Positions 9,584 to 17,119 of a DNA stretch of 64,000 bases are shown piece after piece. This DNA is from Amycolatopsis orientalis DSM 40040 = KCTC 9412 (lineage in GTDB: Bacteria; Actinomycetota; Actinomycetes; Mycobacteriales; Pseudonocardiaceae). The stretch covers positions 62,001-126,000 of the forward strand of contig NZ_ASJB01000080.1 of assembly GCF_000478275.1 (NCBI RefSeq), read 5' to 3'. A program made the translations under genes and the position numbers. Under the pieces are notes generated by a model. The model was not told where the DNA came from, made no database searches, and worked only from the letters and a program-made list of their open reading frames with translations. The number at the start of each line of letters is the position of its first letter. The first letter of the stretch is position 1.

Positions 9584-10444
9584 ATGACCATGGAGACCCA
9601 TCTGCTCCGTACCTTCGTGGCGGTGGCCCGCGGCGGCTCGTTCTCCCGGGCCGCGCGCGACCTCGGGTACACGCAATCCGCGATCTCACAGCACATCGCC
9701 GCGCTCGAACACGATCTCGGCACCGCGTTGCTGACCCGGCGGCCCGTCGCCCCGACCCGGGCCGGGGAGCGCCTGCTCGAACACGCTGGGCCGTTGCTGA
9801 CCCGGCTCGACGCCGCCCGCGCGGACCTCGCCCGGCTCACCGCGGCACCCACCGGCCGGGTCCTCCTCGGGCTGACCCCGCTGTCGCTCACCGCCGAAGT
9901 CACCGCCGCCGTGCACCGCGGCACCGAGCTGCGCGTCCTCTGCCGCGAAGACGTCCTGACGGAGGTCGCGACCGGTTCACTCGACCTCGGGCTCGTCGAC
10001 GGAATGGCCGCGCCGAGCGATCCGCTCTCCCTGCCGGACGTCGGACCGCTCACCACCACCGTCGTCGCCGAACGTCCGCTCGCGGTCGCGGTGCCGGTCA
10101 CCCATCCACTGGCAGGCCGGACCGCCCGGCTGGCGGAACTCGCCGACGCGGGCTGGATCGACGCGCCGGACGTCGCGATTCCGTTGGAGCGCTTGAGGAA
10201 ATCCGCCTCGACCGACGGATTCCGCGGCCGGCTGCGGTACACCGGGACCGACGTCCGCGGGCTGCTCGGCCTGGTCGCCGCCGGTCAGGGACTGGCGCTG
10301 CTCCCGGCGGACGTGCTCGACGGCGTGGGGACGCTTTCCCTGTCCTCGCCACGCGTGGTGCACCGCACCGAACTCGTGCACGGCGACCCCGGCGAAGGGG
10401 CCGCGCTCGCCGCGGCGCTGACGGGTCAGCGACCGGAGTTGTAG
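9584..10444 (+). CDS. LysR-family transcriptional regulator
   Basis: 286 aa. Residues 1-60 are a winged helix-turn-helix (LLRTFVAVARGGSFSRAARDL, then TQSAISQHIAALE), and the rest is a periplasmic-binding-like effector domain. It is transcribed divergently from the amidotransferase-like gene; the 70-bp spacer has an A+T-rich stretch around 9550-9580 where a LysR site would be expected, though I see no clean T-N11-A palindrome that I would defend. The ATG at 9584 is followed by a second ATG two codons later, either usable. Its 3' end overlaps the convergent gene at 10426-11076 by 19 bp, so the two transcripts would be antisense at their ends. Confidence 0.9.
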   Translation: MTMETHLLRTFVAVARGGSFSRAARDLGYTQSAISQHIAALEHDLGTALLTRRPVAPTRAGERLLEHAGPLLTRLDAARADLARLTAAPTGRVLLGLTPLSLTAEVTAAVHRGTELRVLCREDVLTEVATGSLDLGLVDGMAAPSDPLSLPDVGPLTTTVVAERPLAVAVPVTHPLAGRTARLAELADAGWIDAPDVAIPLERLRKSASTDGFRGRLRYTGTDVRGLLGLVAAGQGLALLPADVLDGVGTLSLSSPRVVHRTELVHGDPGEGAALAAALTGQRPEL

Positions 10445-11076
10445 CCCATCATCCCCTGCGCCATTTCCATCGCCAGCGAGGTCGCCGTGGCGGGATCCAT
10501 CATGTTCCGGATGCCGTCGGTGGTCTTGCCCGTCCCGAGATCGGACCGCGGCTGCTCCGGCGGGCGGGTCTCGGCGGGCGGCAGGGCGACGACCTGGTCC
10601 TTCGAGGCCTTCTTCTTGGCAGGGGCGGGCACTCGCTGTTTCACGGTGACCGGGACGTAGACGGTCACCGGGGCGGCCTGCGGCGCGGGCTGCGCGGCGG
10701 GCGGCTGCGGCACGGCCTGCTGCGTCGCGACGGCGGGCAGCGGCTCGGGCAACGCGGTGTCGTCGACCGGTTCGAGGGTGGCCGAGCCGGCGAGCCAGCC
10801 GATCGCGAGCAGCGCCACCCCGGCACCGCCGACCAGCCACGACCTGGCGCGCCGGTGGATGACGACGGCCTTGGGCCGCAGGTCCTTGTCGACGACCGGT
10901 TCGCAGACCGGGTTCCGGACCGGCAGCGGCTCGGGCTCGATCTCGTTCTCCGGGCTGCGCCGCCGTTTCGGCAGGCTCGCGGCGATGATCCCCGTGCGGT
11001 CCAGCAACTCAACTGTCTCGACGGGCGCGGAGAACGCGGCGTCGGTCGACGTACGGCGCTGGGCGGCGCGCGGCAT
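10426..11076 (-). CDS. Single-pass membrane protein with Pro/Ala-rich outer domain, unknown function
   Basis: About 216 aa. A basic, cytoplasmic N-terminus of about 85 residues is followed by one transmembrane helix (SWLVGGAGVALLAIGWLAGS) and then an outer region rich in Pro, Ala, Val and Gln. The end contains a short conserved-looking segment, GIRNMMDPATATSLAMEMAQ. I recognise no family. The ATG at 11076 has GGAGG six bases upstream and is preferred to the upstream in-frame start at 11148. The stop lies inside the 3' end of the LysR gene on the other strand. Confidence 0.7.
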   Translation of the reverse strand: MPRAAQRRTSTDAAFSAPVETVELLDRTGIIAASLPKRRRSPENEIEPEPLPVRNPVCEPVVDKDLRPKAVVIHRRARSWLVGGAGVALLAIGWLAGSATLEPVDDTALPEPLPAVATQQAVPQPPAAQPAPQAAPVTVYVPVTVKQRVPAPAKKKASKDQVVALPPAETRPPEQPRSDLGTGKTTDGIRNMMDPATATSLAMEMAQGMMGYNSGR

Positions 11077-11208
11077 GGGGACCTCCGGAAGGGGAATCAC
11101 GAACGTCAGCATTGTGGTGCATTTCCGACGCCGCCGTAAGTAATGCACCCCGATCGAGTTATCGCCGGCCGTCCCGGACCACGCAGGGTTACTCCGTTCA
11201 GAGGCTTC

Positions 11209-12045
11209 TCATTTCCGGAGAGCGCGCATGCCCACCCGTCCCAGCAGTGCCAACGGCCGCTGGTAAAAGGATCCGAGCACCCGGGGAATCGCGTCGATGA
11301 CATAGGCGTCCCCGCCGATCAGGATCCGCGGGGTCCCCCGTTCGATACCGCGCACGATGGTCTGCGCGGCCTTCTCCGGCGTCGTCCTCGCGATCTTTTC
11401 GAATCCTTGCGCGGCTTTGCCGACGTCCCGCTGGACCCCGCCACGGGCGTCGCGGGCGATATTCGTCTTGATGCCACCGGGATGCACGCAGCTGACCTTG
11501 ACCGGATACCGGGCGATCAGCATTTCCTGCCGCAGCGCCTCGGTGAACCCGCGCACCCCGAATTTCGCCGCGTTGTAGGCACTCTGCGTAGGCACGCCGA
11601 TGAAGCCGAACACACTCGAAAGATTGACGATATGCCCGTCGCCCGAGGCGATCACCTGCGGCAGAAAGGCCTTCGTGCCGTTGACCACGCCGCCGAGATT
11701 GATCCCCATCAGCCAGTCGTAGTCGTCCCAGGTCATTTCCTCGACTGTCGCGCCGAGCGCCACCCCGGCGTTGTTCACCACGACGTTGGCGCCTCCGAAA
11801 TCGGCGGCGACCTCCTCGGCGTGGGCGAGCACCGCGTCACGGTCCGCGACGTCCAGTCCGTACGCCTTCACCTCCGCCTTCGCGGAGACGGCCGCACAGA
11901 GCGCGACGGTTTCGCCCGCGCGAAGCGCGTCGACGTCGGAGAGCGCCAGCCGCGCGCCGCGGCCCGCCAGTTCGACCGCGAGTGCCCTGCCGATTCCCGA
12001 GCCCGCGCCCGTGATCACCACGACCTTGTCCGTGAACGACTTCAT
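11209..12045 (-). CDS. Short-chain dehydrogenase/reductase
   Basis: About 278 aa. The cofactor motif TGAGSGIG is at residues 10-17, NNAG near 90, and the catalytic set is S (in NLSSVFG), Y and K (YNAAKFG). The acidic residue after the second beta strand (SDVD) points to NAD(H) rather than NADP(H), with moderate confidence. Similar actinobacterial enzymes act on lipids or secondary alcohols; the substrate is unknown. The ATG at 12045 has GGAGGG upstream, whereas the ORF continues to 12087 without one. It is divergent from the serine protease gene; a small inverted repeat at 12071-12085 lies just upstream of the start. Confidence 0.87.
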   Translation of the reverse strand: MKSFTDKVVVITGAGSGIGRALAVELAGRGARLALSDVDALRAGETVALCAAVSAKAEVKAYGLDVADRDAVLAHAEEVAADFGGANVVVNNAGVALGATVEEMTWDDYDWLMGINLGGVVNGTKAFLPQVIASGDGHIVNLSSVFGFIGVPTQSAYNAAKFGVRGFTEALRQEMLIARYPVKVSCVHPGGIKTNIARDARGGVQRDVGKAAQGFEKIARTTPEKAAQTIVRGIERGTPRILIGGDAYVIDAIPRVLGSFYQRPLALLGRVGMRALRK

Positions 12046-12070
12046 GCCCGCCCTCCGTCCACCCCAGACC

Positions 12071-12085
12071 GTTACCCGAAGTAAC
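12071..12085. promoter_or_regulatory. Operator-like inverted repeat upstream of the SDR gene
   Basis: GTTAC-CCGAA-GTAAC, a perfect 5-bp inverted repeat with a 5-base spacer, 26 bp upstream of the SDR start codon. TetR-type regulators often bind TTAC/GTAA half-sites, so an operator is plausible, but no regulator gene is adjacent and short repeats like this arise by chance. Confidence 0.3.
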
Positions 12086-12192
12086 ACATACTACGGGATC
12101 CGGCCCTCGCCGCTGTGAGCTTGCTGTGCGTTGATCGGTTCGGGCTGTGTTCGCGGACCACTTATGGTGATCTATAGCCAGGACAGCCGTGG

Positions 12193-12978
12193 ATGAGCGA
12201 AAGGAAGGCGATGCGCCGCGCCCTGTTGCTCGTACTCTGTGTCGTTCTGACCGGTTGCTCCACCGCGTCGAACCCCGCCGAGACCGCCGACGAAGACACC
12301 GCCGCCACCGTGCAGGTGGAGGGCGCCCCCGCCGCGCCGCGGTACAACCCGGCGATCGGCGCGCTCTTCGCCGACGGGACGCATTACTGCACGGCCAGCG
12401 TCGTCCACAGCGGCCCGGGGGACCTCCTGCTCACCGCCGCTCATTGCCTCCACGACGGCGAAGGCGGCGAATACGCGTCGGGGATCTCGTTCGCGCCCGG
12501 CTATCACGACGGCGTCGCGCCCTACGGCTATTGGGACGTCACGAATCCGCAGGTTCCCGCCGGCTGGGCCGATTCGTCCGATCCTGATCTCGATGTCGGG
12601 TTCGCGACCGCGCATCAGGCGGGTAACGCGAAGACGCTCGAAAGCGTCACCGGCGCGAACACCTTGCTGGCGAGCGGCGGTTTCGCCCACACCATCACGC
12701 TGACCGGTTATCCCGACGCGAGGGAAACGCCGATCGTCTGCCACGGCACCAGCAGCCAGGCCGACACCTACCAGATGCGCGTCGACTGCGCCGGTTTCAC
12801 CACCGGCACCAGCGGCGGCCCGTGGGTGGTCGACGGCGACCCGGTGACCGGGCTCGGCACCGTCGTCGGCGTCATCGGCGGCTACCTGTACGGCGGGGAC
12901 GATCCGGACACGTCCTACAGCAGCTACTTCGACACCGACGTCGCCACCTTGTACCGGAAGATGGACGCACGGGGATGA
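12193..12978 (+). CDS. Trypsin-like serine protease, lipoprotein
   Basis: 261 aa. The N-terminal signal peptide ends in the lipobox LTGC, so Cys22 is probably lipidated and the protein anchored to the outer face of the membrane. The chymotrypsin-fold triad is visible: His in LTAAHC, Asp in DLDVGF and Ser in GTSGGPW. It resembles the V8-like/trypsin-like peptidases common in actinomycetes. Overall length is short, with no PDZ or lectin domain. The S4-domain gene begins 7 bp after its stop, so the two may be cotranscribed although they look unrelated in function. Confidence 0.87.
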   Translation: MSERKAMRRALLLVLCVVLTGCSTASNPAETADEDTAATVQVEGAPAAPRYNPAIGALFADGTHYCTASVVHSGPGDLLLTAAHCLHDGEGGEYASGISFAPGYHDGVAPYGYWDVTNPQVPAGWADSSDPDLDVGFATAHQAGNAKTLESVTGANTLLASGGFAHTITLTGYPDARETPIVCHGTSSQADTYQMRVDCAGFTTGTSGGPWVVDGDPVTGLGTVVGVIGGYLYGGDDPDTSYSSYFDTDVATLYRKMDARG

Positions 12979-12985
12979 TCTCCCC

Positions 12986-13204
12986 ATGAGCATCCACGAC
13001 GTGCCGATCACCGGCGAACCGATCCGCCTCGGCCAGTTCCTCAAACTGGCCAACCTGGCCGAGGACGGCTCGCACGCCAAAGACCTCCTCGACGCCGAAG
13101 AGGTCACCGTCAACGGCGAGGTGGAGGTCCGGCGGGGCCGTCAGCTGACGAACGGCGACGTCGTGGAGGTCGGCGGCGAAGGCGGCCGCGTCGTCCTGGC
13201 CTAG
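12986..13204 (+). CDS. S4-domain RNA-binding protein (YbcJ-like)
   Basis: 72 aa, essentially a lone S4 domain: IRLGQFLKLANLAEDGSHAK, a central DAEEVTVNGEVEVRRGRQL and NGDVVEV. This matches the small YbcJ/RluB-like RNA-binding family. These proteins bind structured RNA, but their cellular role is poorly defined. The last four bases overlap the stop of the convergent Ldh_2-like gene. Confidence 0.85.
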   Translation: MSIHDVPITGEPIRLGQFLKLANLAEDGSHAKDLLDAEEVTVNGEVEVRRGRQLTNGDVVEVGGEGGRVVLA

Positions 13205-14163
13205 CGGCCCTGAAGCGGGGGCAGCCGCAGCGCCCTTGCGAGTTCCTCGAGTTCGCGGTGCACCGGCTCGTTCAGCGGGACGCCCAGCGCCTGGCACTGT
13301 TCGAGGTACTGCGCCTCACGCCAGCCGGGATAGCGGACCGGGGTCCCGCCCTCCCAGCCGAGCAGACTCCCGAACAACGCGCTCGCGGCCTTGTAGAAAC
13401 CGTCCGCGCTGCGCAGCGTCGTCGGCGCGATGGCCATCACCATGAGGCCGGTGTCGTGGTCGTGATCGCCGACGCCGGACAGCACCCCGGCGAAGATCTC
13501 GACCAGCAGGGCGAAGCCGGCCACCGCGGCGCTGTCGACGTCGGCCAGTGTGTCCAGGTCGAGGACGAATTCGGGATAGGCGCCGGCGGGGGCGGCCATG
13601 CCGAGCGGGTTCGCGGCCGTCCCGCGCTCTCCTCCCGCCGCCATGACGAGCCCGATCATGGTGTGCGGCAACGCCCTCGCGGCATGATGCCCGGCGCGAC
13701 CGAACGGCCCGACACCGCGGACCGACATGAGCCCGACGCCGTACCGGCCCGCCCGGGACACCGCCCGGTCCATCGCGTCGCCGACGGCCCACAGGCCCGG
13801 AGCGCGGCGGTAGTCGATCAGGGCGGCGGCGCCGCGGTCGGCGATCATCAGCGGTTCGGCCCGCGGCCGGACCAGGCCGTCGGCCAGCATCGGCAGATGC
13901 ACCCGGGTCAGCTCGGCGACCCCGGATTCGGGGGTGCCGGTGAGATCGCCGTGGCACAACGCCTCGGCGGCCATGCGGGCACGTGACCACGGCAGATCGT
14001 GCGCGGTGAAGACCTCGGTGACGAGGTCGATCAGGGCGTCGATCGGGACACGCTGCCAGACCTGTTCCGGTATCGGTGAGGGGTCGGCCGGTTCGGGAGT
14101 CGGCTCGACAGGGGCACGGCGAAGGGAGCGGGGTCTGAGGGGCACTCCGCCGAGACTGCCCAA
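13201..14163 (-). CDS. Ldh_2 (malate/L-lactate dehydrogenase-type) protein lacking catalytic histidines
   Basis: 320 aa with the Ldh_2 layout: an N-terminal helical pair (ARMAAEALCHGDL), a central FGRAGHHAARA region, ANPLGMAAPAG and a C-terminal cap. In active members the first helix is followed by R-G-x-x-S-H-G-V, and the His takes part in catalysis; here that segment reads TGTPESGVAEL. The later S-x-H-F-G motif reads VGPFG. Both histidines are therefore lost, so it may be a non-catalytic relative. The start is uncertain: TTG at 14163 gives a Pro-rich N-terminal extension before the family-like sequence. It is divergent from the DUF2277 gene and convergent with the S4 gene, overlapping it by 4 bp. 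Confidence 0.72.
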   Translation of the reverse strand: MGSLGGVPLRPRSLRRAPVEPTPEPADPSPIPEQVWQRVPIDALIDLVTEVFTAHDLPWSRARMAAEALCHGDLTGTPESGVAELTRVHLPMLADGLVRPRAEPLMIADRGAAALIDYRRAPGLWAVGDAMDRAVSRAGRYGVGLMSVRGVGPFGRAGHHAARALPHTMIGLVMAAGGERGTAANPLGMAAPAGAYPEFVLDLDTLADVDSAAVAGFALLVEIFAGVLSGVGDHDHDTGLMVMAIAPTTLRSADGFYKAASALFGSLLGWEGGTPVRYPGWREAQYLEQCQALGVPLNEPVHRELEELARALRLPPLQGR

Positions 14164-14258
14164 GCGCGTTTTTCGGCGTCAACGAACCGGGGCAGCTTCT
14201 AACCGACTGTGTGATCGAAGCCCCCGGAAGCGTCGGTGGGCGGACGTACGATCGGGGC

Positions 14259-14546
14259 ATGTGCCGGAACATCACCACGCTTCGAGGCCTGGAGCCGGCG
14301 GCGACGCCGGAAGAGATCGAGGCCGCCGCCCGCCAGTACGTGCGCAAGGTGACCGGGGTGCAAACCCTCTCGGACGCCACGCGCGAACCGTTCGAGGCCG
14401 CCGTCGCGGAGATCACCGAGATCACCGAGCGGCTGCTCTCCGCACTGCCCGCGCGCCGTCAGCCGCCGCCGACGGTGCCGCCGCTGCGCCGTCCGGAGGT
14501 CCAGGCGCGCATCGCCGCGAAGGCCGCGAAGACTCAAGCGTCCTGA
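14259..14546 (+). CDS. DUF2277 family protein
   Basis: 95 aa. The opening MCRNITTLRGLEP followed by ATPEEIEAAARQYVRKVTG is the hallmark of DUF2277, a small actinobacterial and proteobacterial family of unknown function with a conserved Cys at position 2. The middle helix (AVAEITEITERLL) and Pro-rich tail also fit. An in-frame extension to 14211 exists, but the family always begins at MCRN, so the ATG at 14259 is chosen. Confidence 0.85.
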   Translation: MCRNITTLRGLEPAATPEEIEAAARQYVRKVTGVQTLSDATREPFEAAVAEITEITERLLSALPARRQPPPTVPPLRRPEVQARIAAKAAKTQAS

Positions 14547-14568
14547 AGCCGGCTCCGGCGGTTACGGT

Positions 14569-14934
14569 GTGCCGGTGACCTACCCGCAGGACCCCTACGG
14601 TCAGCAGCAGCCCTACGGCCAGCAGCCCTATGGTCAGCCGTACCAGCAGCCGGGTTACGGATACGGCCCGCCGATGCCGCCGCAGGAGCAGGGCCTGGCG
14701 ATCGCGGCGCTGGTCGTGTCGATCGCCAGTCTGGTCGTCTGCAGCGGGCTGCCGTCGCTGATCGGCGTCATCATGGGGCATATCGCGCACTCGAAGGCCA
14801 AACGCGGTGAGGCGGGCGGTCAGGGGATGGCGCTCGCGGCGATCATCATCGGCTACATCGGCGTCGCGATCGTCGTCGGTCTCGTGCTGCTGTTCGTCGT
14901 CATCGGCATCGCGACCGACTGGGACTTCGACTAG
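14569..14934 (+). CDS. DUF4190-type small membrane protein
   Basis: 121 aa. The first 45 residues are Pro/Gln/Tyr/Gly-rich with repeated QQPYG units, followed by two hydrophobic segments separated by HIAHSKAKRGEAGGQGMALA. This is the DUF4190 pattern found widely in actinomycetes, where the repeat-rich head faces the cytoplasm. Function is unknown. The start is GTG at 14569 or at 14575; no strong ribosome-binding site decides between them. It lies just upstream of tRNA-Ser. Confidence 0.8.
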   Translation: MPVTYPQDPYGQQQPYGQQPYGQPYQQPGYGYGPPMPPQEQGLAIAALVVSIASLVVCSGLPSLIGVIMGHIAHSKAKRGEAGGQGMALAAIIIGYIGVAIVVGLVLLFVVIGIATDWDFD

Positions 14935-14978
14935 ATCCGAAGCTTTCTCCGCATCGGCCGTCAGATACCCTCGACAGC

Positions 14979-15064
14979 GGTAGCGTGTCCGAGCGGCCGA
15001 AGGAACATGTCTTGAAAACATGCGAGGGCTCTGTCCTCCGTGGGTTCGAATCCCACCGCTACCG
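14979..15064 (+). tRNA. tRNA-Ser (anticodon TGA)
   Basis: The acceptor arms GGTAGCG (14979-14985) and CGCTACC (15057-15063) pair fully, with discriminator G at 15064. The anticodon loop CTTGAAA between CATGT and ACATG gives anticodon TGA. A long variable arm (class II) and the T arm GTGGG-TTCGAAT-CCCAC are present. CCA is not encoded. It reads UCA serine codons. There is no integrase or repeated 3' end nearby that would mark it as an integration site. Confidence 0.95.
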
Positions 15065-15075
15065 CCAAACTTCCC

Positions 15076-15579
15076 TCACGGGGTGACCGGCGGCAGGCGG
15101 GGAAGACCGTCGATCTCCGAAAGGTGATCGAGTACCCGCCCGAAAGCCTGCCCCAGCACCTGCTGCTCTTCGGGGCTCAGCAAGTCGATCAGGTGCTCCC
15201 GGACCCCCTCGACGTGCGTCGGCGCCGCGCCCTTCAGCAGTTCGGCGCCACGTTCGGTCAGCTCCGCGACGACACCGCGTTTGTCCGCCGGGTCGCGGGT
15301 GCGGCGGATGATGCCCTCGGCCTCCAGCCGGACCATCTGATGCGAAAGCCTGCTCTTGGTCGAGCCGAGCATGCTCGCCAGCTCCGACATCCGCATCCGG
15401 TCGTCGGGCTGGAGCGAAAGGCAGACGAGGACCTCGTAGTCGGCGAGGGTGACATCGTGACGCTCGGCGAGTTCGCGATGCAGACGCTGCCGTAACCGCA
15501 TGGTGGCGACGATGTACGAGCGCCAGGCGACCATCTCGGACTCGGACAGCCAGCGCACGTTCTTCTGCTCCACCGCCAT
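15076..15579 (-). CDS. MarR-family transcriptional regulator
   Basis: About 167 aa. The winged helix core is clear: DYEVLVCLSLQPDDRMRMSELASMLGSTKSRLSHQMVRLE, then a wing with RTRDPADKRGVVAELTERG, and a long C-terminal dimerisation helix. It probably senses a small aromatic or oxidative signal and represses nearby or own transcription. The ATG at 15579 (MAVEQKN) is preferred over the upstream 15621. It is convergent with tRNA-Ser, 11 bp apart. A largely empty 500-bp region lies upstream, where its promoter must be. Confidence 0.9.
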   Translation of the reverse strand: MAVEQKNVRWLSESEMVAWRSYIVATMRLRQRLHRELAERHDVTLADYEVLVCLSLQPDDRMRMSELASMLGSTKSRLSHQMVRLEAEGIIRRTRDPADKRGVVAELTERGAELLKGAAPTHVEGVREHLIDLLSPEEQQVLGQAFGRVLDHLSEIDGLPRLPPVTP

Positions 15580-16116
15580 CCACGCAGGGTAGATCCTTGA
15601 TCGCACGGGGCGCATACCCACCGGTCACATTCCGGTCCCTGAAAAATCCGGCGCGACATTCGCCCGAAGGAGGGTTACGAAAAGGTTGAGACTCGGCGAG
15701 AAAAGGCGCATTCTGCTTGTCAGCGGATGGTCGGGCAAGTATCGGGCGAACCGTAGGAAGGTCGCCGGACCTGCCCCCAGCCGGGAAGGGTCAGGTGGTG
15801 GTATGGCGGGTGATTCTCGCGGTTGACCGCCTGCTGTGTCCCCGCGACCGGAACGGAACGAACCGGGCCGGCCGCGACTGTGAACAGCGACGAGCGCGGG
15901 CATCTTGAGATGCGCTCGACAATTCTCGCGCATTCGGCGTCACTCGAGCCTGTTTCGGGTTTGCGGCCTCTTCGACCGCCTCGGCAGTGCCGGACGCCGG
16001 CCCGCTGATCGCGGCCGACCGACGATCAGAACAAGACAACCTCGGTAGTTCTGGGTGCGGCCACCCTGTGTGGCCGCACCCAGGCATATCCGGGCCTCTC
16101 CGGCTACGCTTCCCCC
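15580..16116. other. Gene-poor spacer between marR and the zinc metallopeptidase
   Basis: About 540 bp holding the divergent promoters of both neighbours. Short open frames exist on both strands but overlap one another, have no ribosome-binding sites and look like chance frames. The only structure I can defend is the hairpin at 16053-16081. Confidence 0.5.
16053..16081. promoter_or_regulatory. Perfect 11-bp hairpin in the leader of the metallopeptidase gene
   Basis: GGGTGCGGCCA (16053-16063) and TGGCCGCACCC (16071-16081) pair perfectly around a 7-base loop, ending 35 bp before the start codon at 16117. The position suits an operator or a transcript leader hairpin; there is no U tract for a classical terminator. 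Confidence 0.45.
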
Positions 16117-17040
16117 GTGCGATTCGACGAAGGCGCGGGCCTGGACACCTCCGAAGTCGAGGACCTGCGCGGCGGCGGTGGTGGCGGTATCGGTGGCCGG
16201 GTGGCGCTCGGCGGCGGCGGGCTCGGCGTGGTCGGCCTCGTCATCTACTTCCTCATCTCCCAGTTCGGCGGCGTGAGCCTGAACCCGTCCTCGGGCGGGC
16301 TCGGCGGTCTGGGCGGCGTGGGTTCCGGACAGCAGGTGGACAACACGTCGCTGTCGCAGGAATGCAAGACCGGCGCGGACGCGAACAAGAAGCACGACTG
16401 CGCGATCGTCGCCATCATCAACTCGATCCAGGACTACTGGGGCGGTGAGTTCCAGCGGTCCGGTTCGACCTATCGCAAGGCCGTCACCAACTTCTTCAAC
16501 GGCGGCGTGAACACGGCCTGCGGCAACGCGACCTCGGACGTCGGGCCGTTCTACTGCCCGGGCGACTCGGAGGTCTACATCGATCTCGGGTTCTTCAACG
16601 AACTCCGTACCAAGTTCGGCGCGCAGGGCGGCCCGTTCGCCGAGGCGTACGTGCTGGCGCACGAGTACGGCCACCACGTGCAGAACCTGACCGGCGTCTC
16701 CAAGAAGGGCACCGGAAGCGGGCCGACGTCGGGATCGGTGCGGCTCGAACTGCAGGCCGACTGCTACGCCGGGGTCTGGGCGAACCACGCGACCACCACG
16801 CCGACCGAAACCGGACGGCCGCTGATCAGCGAGATCAGCCAGGAAGACATCAAATCCGCGCTCGACACCGCTTCGCGGATCGGCGACGACTACATCCAGT
16901 CGAAGCTCGGCGGCGGCCGGGTCGACGAATCGAAGTTCAGCCACGGGACGTCGGCGCAACGGAAGAAGTGGTTCACCACCGGTTTCCAGACCGGCCAGCC
17001 CACGCGGTGCGACACCTTCGCGACCAACAACCTCGGCTGA
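16117..17040 (+). CDS. Neutral zinc metallopeptidase (YpfJ/DUF2342-like), membrane anchored
   Basis: 307 aa. A Gly-rich cytoplasmic head (residues 1-30) is followed by one transmembrane helix (LGVVGLVIYFLISQFG). A Gly/Ser linker then leads to an outer domain of about 230 residues with HEYGHH near 188, where the two His are zinc ligands and Glu is the base, and a downstream ELQADCYAG with the third ligand. This is the PF04228-type neutral zinc metallopeptidase family. Four Cys in the outer domain could form disulfides. GTG start. It is convergent with the M28 aminopeptidase; the gap is occupied by a long palindrome. Confidence 0.88.
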   Translation: MRFDEGAGLDTSEVEDLRGGGGGGIGGRVALGGGGLGVVGLVIYFLISQFGGVSLNPSSGGLGGLGGVGSGQQVDNTSLSQECKTGADANKKHDCAIVAIINSIQDYWGGEFQRSGSTYRKAVTNFFNGGVNTACGNATSDVGPFYCPGDSEVYIDLGFFNELRTKFGAQGGPFAEAYVLAHEYGHHVQNLTGVSKKGTGSGPTSGSVRLELQADCYAGVWANHATTTPTETGRPLISEISQEDIKSALDTASRIGDDYIQSKLGGGRVDESKFSHGTSAQRKKWFTTGFQTGQPTRCDTFATNNLG

Positions 17041-17059
17041 GTCCGGTCCCGAACGCCAG

Positions 17060-17102
17060 GAAAGGACCTTTCCTTGCGAATTTCGCAAGGAAAGGTCCTT
17101 TC
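17060..17102. repeat. 43-bp near-perfect palindrome between convergent genes (AAAGGTCCTTTCC family)
   Basis: The arms 17060-17080 and 17082-17102 are 21 bp, perfectly complementary, around a single central T. It lies 19 bp after the stop of the metallopeptidase and 17 bp after the stop of the M28 aminopeptidase. It belongs to the same family as the elements at 21861, 41171 and 45257. A bidirectional terminator is likely on position, although no U run follows either arm. Confidence 0.9.
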
Positions 17103-17119
17103 ATGGCAGCTTGAAGTGA

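Noticed and set aside
7636..11139. Long plus-strand open frame (1167 codons) across several genes
   Set aside because: It crosses the MFS, amidotransferase, LysR and 10426 genes in a shifted frame, is Arg/Gln-rich and has no domain; a G+C artefact.
14979..15064. tRNA-Ser as an integration site
   Set aside because: No integrase, no repeated tRNA 3' end and no composition change next to it.
15622..15933. Short open frames between marR and the metallopeptidase
   Set aside because: Overlapping frames on both strands, no ribosome-binding sites and no protein-like composition.
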